A DNA stretch of 64,000 nucleotides, from assembly GCA_037013495.1 (NCBI GenBank), contig CM072806.1, positions 30,072,001 to 30,136,000 of the forward strand, given 5' to 3'. This DNA is from Hippophae tibetana. Taxonomy: Eukaryota; Streptophyta; Magnoliopsida; Rosales; Elaeagnaceae. Both the position numbers and the translations under genes were made by a program. How positions within the stretch are numbered: the stretch's first letter is position 1; every line of letters begins with the position of its first letter. Positions 57,901 through 64,000 of this stretch are shown here, one piece after another. Under the pieces are notes generated by a model, which saw only the letters and a program-made list of their open reading frames with translations, did not search any database and was not told the DNA's origin.

Positions 57901-60900
57901 TATAAGTGATTGTCTTAAACAAGAAAATATTAGAACCATTCCAAGGCTAGTCTCAACAGACTACTAATGTGCTCATTGTATTCAACTCAAACTACAAGCG
58001 GATCTTCTCATTTGTGGCAGGATATTTGTCATCGTTTATTATTAGTGTCTATTATATTTAACTTTTTGTATTTGTTCACATAAATACTCTGGGGTTGACC
58101 TAGAGGATAGAGTAGAGACTCGGAGTTAACAAAGATAGTAAGGAATTCTTGCGAGATGGTAGACAGAAATAGTAGACGTCATATAGAACTCAGAAAAAAA
58201 CACAAACAAAGAACCCAACATTTTTCTTGGCACAGGCAAATTAAAAGTGACAAAATAAACTCCAATTAAAACCAATAATTACCTCCATCATGAAATACTA
58301 AAGAGAAAATAACCAAAACAAGTCTAACACACTCAGAGTTGTTTTGAATATGAAAAACTAAAACATGAGAAAAAATATCAGAACCCAGCTATGATACAAA
58401 TCCAAAATATAAGGCTAACATTCGTGAGATGTTTCTAAATGGGCAAAAATTCAATAACTCTAGATGGGCTTGCATATTTCTTATTCAATGATTTGATTAA
58501 AGTTAATACAATGGTGAAAAAACGTTTGTGGGGCTACAAATATTTTTTTTTTGACAGTTTAGAGTGAAGATGAACACAATTCCAACTATGGTTTAGGATT
58601 CAGAGTACCCACTATGATGCCATGTTGATAAATCAAGATAGGTATAAAGGACAACTAGAAAGCTAAACAAAGCAGATCTTATTCTCCTTTACTTGATACG
58701 AATATAAGAATATAATACTATTTATAGATAGGTTCCTATACCTAACCCTCTTAATATAATAAACCGAACTACAAGCATCATGTGCCGCTAACTATCCTAG
58801 CATCCAGAAATCCCTTTTTGTGTGGTTTTGCAATGTTGTATCAGCCTACACCACCACTTGGTTTTTCAATGTGGTTGTCCGTTAATTAGCCTACACCAAA
58901 ACCTTTTATGCTGCTTTATGCATCTTAGGAATTTTTTTATTACCTTACCTATACTATTAAGGTCTTTCTACTACATGTGACCTACAACTACAATTAATGT
59001 CCTTCAATAGTATCATAATTCATTATTTTCAGTTATTTCTGGTTGGACTAGTGTCTATTGTAAGCAACTTTAAGGTCCAACTTCAACTATGGAAGATCTA
59101 TTAATGGCCTTTTGCTTATGTCTATTTTATTTCCTTTGTAATTGTCCAAGTTAAATTTGTTGTTGTTGTTAATGAATTAGAATGATTTTTTTTGGTTTGA
59201 TCATTCTTCTAAATTGCTTCAGCGTTTTACCTATTTTATAATTTTATTGTTTCTTCCTTAATAGGAATGGCTGGTGTTTTTGATACTCATCTCAAGTCTC
59301 CTTATTCTCATAATCCAACCATCATAAAGGACCTCATCCTCAGGGGTGGAAATGGGGTCAAATTAAAATACATAACAAATGCATTTCATCATAGTTCATG
59401 CATTAGAACTCTAAACACAGCATAAAGTGCCAGATCAATTTGGTGCAAATTTAAAATTCTTATTTTCTGGAAATAACATTTAAAAAAAATTAAAGAGGGA
59501 CTAAAAGTCGTGAAAAAATTAGCTTGACATATGGTCACAAACCTGCTCAAAGTAAGCATTACAAAGGCGCGCATGATCACGAGCTTCCTCCCTTAGCTCA
59601 GAATACAAATTTGCTGTCATCTCAACATTGTTAAAGCAAATGTAAATGGAGAAGGAATTGTTCCACTTCTAAAGGCACATAATAAAGTAATATGGTTGGC
59701 CAAGGATATTACCAACAGCATCTCCGGTTTCAAGCCATGCAGGAGCAATGTCACTTGGACCATGATATTGCAATTTGTCACCATAAACTCCTCTTTCATG
59801 CCCACTGTTGTAACTACCAGTTAAAAAATTGGTACTTCTACTTGAGCCAATGGTAGCATCTGCAACACCATTTTTCTCATATTTCCCGACACCAAGATCT
59901 TGTGCAACCAATTTCCTAACCGTTGATGCATAATCTGTACCACCTCTAGATGGAATGGAAGAGCTGGACCTGAACAAAAGCAATGATTCCTTATCAGAAG
60001 AACGATAAGGATTCCCTTCTTGCTGGATCTCATCACCAGCATAATTTGAATGCCCAATCTGAACATCGGTTTCAGTAAGTGCAGGAAAGTCCATTGCACT
60101 AAGATTGGGAGCTGACAAGGCCTTTGTGCTCAGATTTTGATTAAAATCACCATCTACTTGGAGCTACATCAAAACAAAAGCTATATTATGATTCACCACA
60201 TATGGAAAGGTTACTACAAGGTATAAGAAGAACCAAGATATCACGAGTCTCGTGCTTAAAACCTAAGAAATATTCATACAAATGATTCAGTCTATAAGAA
60301 AAACAATTCAAAACTTCAACTAGATAGTTGTGCCCCCAGAAACCATGAAAGAAGACCTGAAAAAGATCAGGAATATATGAAAAATTTAATACTGGATCTG
60401 TCAAGTTCAAAGAAGGATATGAGTATTAAAAACACAAAAAGCCTACATCACACCACCATGCTTAAAGACCGAAAGATAAACACAGTAAAAGCTGTTACGA
60501 CAATTGAGGTCAACTCTATGCATAGACTGCATAATATAGATCCAAATATTTGCCACCAAAATTGGCATAAAGTAGTGTTGTCTACAATGAACAGATTCCA
60601 TTAGAGTTCTTTCACTACACCAACACTAACACACATATGGACTTCAGCACTGCCACTAATATATCCAAAAAACAGAGTCAAAATTATATAGAAAAAAGAG
60701 AAATGAAAGGTTCAAAACAGAGAATAATTATTTATCCTCAAATCATAACAATTAAAAGAGATAACCTACCCTAATTTGACAATGGAACTCCAGAGAAAAA
60801 TCAATCATACCTCCAAATGTGTTAACACTTCAATAGTCAGGTTTAAGTCACATCCATTTGCAAAATAGACCCTTGCAAGGATTTCAGCCGCAAAGCCAGG

Positions 60901-61578
60901 AAACTGTGAAGCCAAAAACTCCAAAGTGTTCATATTTATATCATCTGCAATCACATGCTCACCCAACATATTATTCATAAATCCATGCCTGGAAGCTTCA
61001 TCATAAGAATGTCCCTCCTGAACATTACTAGCAACCTGACTAGTGCCCAAAATCTGCTCTTCCCAAGACTTAGTTGGCATATGCAGGAAACTGGCTGAAG
61101 AAAGATCTTCCCCATAAGTTGAACCAGCTCTTAACTTTTTGGAAAAGTTATTACCATTTATGTGCGGCTCATTAAGCAAATAATCACTGCCTGTAGAAGA
61201 AGAGAATACAGATGTTTCACCCTCATCATGCAAGGACAATCCCATTAAAGAGAGGTTCCCAAGACTTTGATTCACTTCCTCTCTAACAACCTTGAAGTCA
61301 GGAGTTATATCATCAGGAAGCTGGTGACGCCAGTACTGATGGACCTCATCGTCAGAAGCATTTGAGACAGAAGACTCTGTTCGATCAAGCACTGTTTTAC
61401 CTAAAGATGGGGAAGAGGAGAGTGCTGCTGCCACATTTGATGAGTTGGTAGTTCCAGATGATGATGATCTAAGGGCAAAGGGAATAAACTCTGCGGCATT
61501 TGGATTTAACTTTGTTGCTTTGTTTGCATTGCTGATCTTTGCATCATCTGTGAAGGCTTCTTTCTTGGAAAAGCTCAT
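54996..61578 (-). CDS. CID7: PABP-interacting protein, CID7-like (PAM2-CUE-DUF1771-Smr), five coding exons
   Basis: Coding exons on the minus strand: 61578-60811, 60163-59713, 59613-59543, 55719-55595 and 55299-54996. They join in frame, all with GT-AG borders, to 572 residues, about the length of Arabidopsis CID7. Residues 23-37 form a PAM2 motif (KLNPNAAEFIPFALR), which binds the MLLE domain of poly(A)-binding protein. About 215-257 is a CUE ubiquitin-binding domain (LEFLASQFPGFAAEIL...). About 407-471 is DUF1771 (YSELREEARDHARLCNAYFE). About 489-572 is an Smr domain with DLHGL and the GTGHHT turn, a putative nuclease domain. The protein is expected to act in the cytosol on polyadenylated mRNA. 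The intron 59542-55720 (3.8 kb) is swollen by retrotransposon remnants. The start ATG is the first in frame after a stop in the same exon. Confidence 0.93.
55982..56282 (+). mobile_element. Copia-like LTR and primer site inside the CID7 intron
   Basis: TGTTGGGATATTAG at 55982 opens an LTR-like stretch of about 290 bases with TATA-like CCTATAAATATAG near 56110, ending just before TGGTATAAGAGTC (56272-56284), close to the tRNA-Met primer site TGGTATCAGAGC. The orientation is opposite to the host gene. Confidence 0.65.
56285..57875 (+). mobile_element. Decayed copia-like interior
   Basis: Near 57790-57850 the plus strand reads GEDSFRTSPFN then MFNIYTPT and a stop, followed by CTCCAACCTGAGGAAGAG, like the RSKLGMxNIYxPT end and polypurine tract of copia elements. 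Most of the polyprotein is missing. A 111-bp tandem duplication lies inside. The 3' LTR was not recognised. Confidence 0.45.
56927..57148. repeat. 111-bp tandem duplication
   Basis: Two adjacent units (56927-57037 and 57038-57148) starting CATGGGTGGATTTGTTTGAA differ at only a few positions. The period of 111 is a multiple of three, so an open frame (56942-57190) passes through both copies, but no protein family is recognised. Confidence 0.9.
58612..58970 (-). mobile_element. LTR fragment with primer site, CID7 intron
   Basis: The minus strand reads an LTR-like stretch ending ...TTGATTTATCAACA (plus-strand start TGTTGATAAATC at 58624), then TGGCATCATAG at 58622-58612, resembling a tRNA-Met primer site. 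The far end of the LTR is not defined. Confidence 0.4.
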
Positions 61579-61581
61579 TAT

Positions 61582-62658
61582 TTACCAAAATGAGAGCAAA
61601 ACTGATATAAGATGTTCCACTATCGTTCCACTATCTTAGCTTTTAACCAAATCCTGCCAAATATTTTCATTAGATAATTTCGATTAGCTCATCAGCCAAA
61701 TACATTGCATTTCAGAACGTGCATGTGTGAAGGCAGACTATTTCATGTTTTGAAAGAGGCAAAAACATTAAATTGAAAAGGTGTCAGAAAAAGAAAAAGA
61801 ACTTTGCACATAAATCATTGAGAAAATAGTAAAAAAGTTGCATATATAACAGATTAGCAGATAAATCATAAATAACGATCCTGCAAACTTTGAAACTTTA
61901 TCGATGAGATTCCTGACATGCTCAGGGAAGTTGTACTTTTAGATGTAAATGATGAGGATAGGACTGTTAGAGATGTAACTACTCAGATTTAAATGAAGTG
62001 GATGTGTTTCAATCAAAAAAAAAGAAAAAAGAAAAAGAAAGATAAATCCAACATTTATGAAATAAAGTCCTAGAGAAATTAATCGACTACTGAAATTTAT
62101 CAAATCCAATAATATCATTAGATTAAATGTAAAAACTTAAATATAATAAAAATCAATAAGCTTGTCCAACTAGCAAGATTTATCACACATCGGTAAAAAT
62201 TAAAGCAGCTGTACACAATACGGTGAAATATTAAAACGCCATAAACACATTATGCAATACTGCCAAAAATGAAAAAAGCTGCAACCGAATAAGTCCTAAA
62301 ACACTGATCAACAAATTACAGCAATAGGCTACACCGCAATAATCTTCAGAAAATTAAGCACACTAAATCTATTAAAAATAAAACCCTAGCGAGCTCATCA
62401 TAATGAAGAATTTTAAACACAGAATCTTATATATATAACAAAGGAAATTAACTGAAACAAATAAGGGGGAAATGAAAGCAAAATAAATAACTGAAACAAT
62501 CAAAATTAACAGATCTAAATAATTTCAACTCCAAGAAAAACTTGCGAAAAAGAAAAAAAGGAAATTCAGTAAATCCACAAAATTCACCAGACAAATTAAA
62601 AGATCCAGTCAATAGAGAATTGAAATATACCTTCACGAATCAAATCGAAGGGATCCAT
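61582..62658 (-). CDS. Spliced uORF in the CID7-type 5' UTR
   Basis: The 5' UTR exon ends at 62631 (GAAG|GTATAT donor) and the next exon probably starts at 61601 (TATATCAG acceptor). In the spliced leader, ATG at 62658 opens MDPFDLIREVLLSFW and ends at TAA 61584-61582, three bases before the main ATG. An alternative acceptor about 35 bases earlier keeps the same frame and the same stop. The intron is about 1.03 kb. The leader splice sites are inferred from sequence only. Confidence 0.45.
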
Positions 62659-62720
62659 GGGAAGAGATCAGGTGGGATAGAAAAAAAAGAAAAAAAGAGG
62701 AAGATAAAGAATGAGAGACG

Positions 62721-62738
62721 TGGGCTTTTATAGGGTTT
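62721..62738 (-). promoter_or_regulatory. CID7-type core promoter: telo-box, TATA and TGGGCT
   Basis: In transcription direction the minus strand reads AAACCCTATAAAAGCCCA: a telo-box AAACCCTA (62738-62731) overlapping a TATA box CTATAAAAG (62733-62725), then AGCCCA, the complement of the site II element TGGGCT (62721-62726). Transcription would start near 62695, giving a first exon of roughly 65 bases ending at the donor at 62631. Confidence 0.5.
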
Positions 62739-64000
62739 CAAGCTAACTTGTAGCTATAACTCTCTCCACAGATATTATCTTCAGCTTTCAGAAGAGGTTC
62801 AGTTTTCTCTTGTCTGTCTTGTTGGTAAATAAAAGTAGAATCACAAAAAAAAAAAAAAAAAAAAAAACAGGCAACCCTTCGCCACTCGATTTCACCCCTC
62901 TTCAAAAAAATAAAAAATAAAAAATAAAAAAAGACTAAAACTCTCCCTTTTATTTTATGGATCGTCATTTTCCTAGAGTATAATAAATAATGTGATTATT
63001 CGTAAATTAAAATATAAAATTGGATGGATGATACGTAAGAGTGTCCAAAACCCAAACCGAATCGATTTAAATCAAAAATCGAGTTGGATCGTACTGAATT
63101 AAACAGTTTTATAAATAAAATAGTCTGATTTGATCTATATTAAGTAAAACCGATTTTTAAACGGTCCTATCAAGTTATAAAAAATTATAAACCAAGACTG
63201 GACTTAATAAATAATTAAGTAGTACATATATAAATCCTAACTTTACCATCTTTCATTCATCCTCTACAACTGTAAGTGCGAAGTACGAACTCTAGCTAGT
63301 CGATCGTATCAATATCCTCGTCGATGTCGCCTCTAGCAGTATCAAGTCATCCTTACGTCGCCTTCACCACCAGCCAGTTGACCTCTTCTCGCGTCGGCTC
63401 GCATCTTGTCATCCATGGACGAAATAGGTATGTGGTGAGCTAACTAATATATGTTTGAGTTTATGGATGAATTGTTTCGTGTGACTTCTCCAGACATTCT
63501 AAGTAATAATTTCGTGTACAAGACATGGTCTGTATTTTGGATTGGTTGTCAATACTTATTTTTTTGAGTTTTTGATATGTTGAGTCCAAAACTGTACTTT
63601 GTTGTTGTTGATTTACAAGCCTCTGTTTCTCTCCTTCACTATCTGTGAAGGCCTTAACCACTACAAGACAACATCGAGTGGTTATTGGTTTAGTGATGGT
63701 TAAGGTTACCCACTTATGAATGAAAAGGTTGTCATGGTTGTAGTTGTAGTAATTTTTACTTAAGTATTTATCAACTCAGATCTCACGCTAACCAGTTTAT
63801 GTATTTATGAAATTGAACTTATATTATGAAATAACAGCTTAATTTTATAATGAATTTGTGGTTATTTTTTATTTTTTATATTTTATAATATGTTGATTTA
63901 TGTATAAATCAAATTATATTTAAATAATTTTTACTTATAATTGACGCTAATTTTGAACATTTCTTATAAATAGTGGTATATCCTTTATTTATAACTAAGA
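62739..64000. other. Right flank, no gene recognised
   Basis: It includes an A22 run near 62847-62868. From about 63040 a stretch beginning GTGTCCAAAACCCAAACCGAATCGA resembles a dispersed plant repeat, followed by moderately GC-rich DNA (63280-63430) without a coherent frame. The rest is AT-rich. Confidence 0.4.

Noticed and set aside
59821..60099. Alternative frame within CID7-type exon 60163-59713
   Set aside because: The frame that joins in phase with both neighbouring exons gives the conserved protein; this one is its shadow.
63660..63690. CACTACAAGAC, like a CACTA terminus
   Set aside because: No matching inverted end or target duplication is visible inside the window; the motif is short enough to occur by chance.

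Overview
This is a stretch of nuclear DNA from a flowering plant, most likely a eudicot. It is AT-rich, packed with decayed LTR retrotransposons, has introns with GT-AG borders, and contains plant-type telomere-like repeats (TTTAGGG variants). Only two host genes look intact: a single-exon copper transporter of the COPT5 type (10098-10541, minus) and a six-exon PAM2-CUE-DUF1771-Smr protein of the CID7 type (54996 to about 62695, minus). A short exon-like stretch at the left edge (481-557) may be the 3' end of a gene lying further left. I found no rRNA, convincing tRNA or CRISPR.

Layout. 1-2475: possible gene end, then AT-rich DNA. 2476-6900: 3' LTR and non-coding interior of an LTR element on the minus strand. 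6908-8230: a mosaic pseudogene built from pieces resembling a 5'-3' exonuclease, a receptor-like kinase and a Usp-domain kinase, next to a retrotransposon primer-binding site and gag start (8659-8810). 9.2-12.2 kb: COPT5 and its flanks. 12.2-27.2 kb: an LTR of the same non-coding family, split by an 11-kb CACTA transposon (13319-24349) that itself holds another LTR (15414 to about 17124) and a decayed TNPD/TNPA transposase region. 27.2-30.9 kb: LTR-like DNA, a TTA-flanked inverted-repeat element carrying telomere-like repeats (28109-29012), and gag-like remnants. 30.9-35.5 kb: two gypsy fragments in inverted orientation, one split by a solo LTR. 35.5-36.3 kb: a 283-bp tandem repeat whose continuation reappears at 45278, after a 9-kb retrotransposon block. 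46521-48320: a solo LTR with a perfect 5-bp target duplication. 48.8-54.5 kb: further LTR remnants and AT-rich DNA. 55-62.7 kb: the CID7-type gene, whose longest intron is filled with retrotransposon debris. 62.7-64 kb: flank without a recognisable gene.

The dominant repeat is one family with LTRs of about 1.7-1.8 kb (TGATGAGTGCT...CATCA), a tRNA-Asp primer site and no coding capacity in its interior. At least seven full, solo or broken LTRs are present in both orientations. Several carry TGACGTCA motifs upstream of the TATA box. The transposons are nested, so their relative order of insertion can be read: LTR family, then CACTA inside an LTR, then another LTR inside the CACTA. The two host genes are unrelated in function (vacuolar/prevacuolar copper export; mRNA-associated PABP-interacting protein) and are simply islands between transposon blocks.
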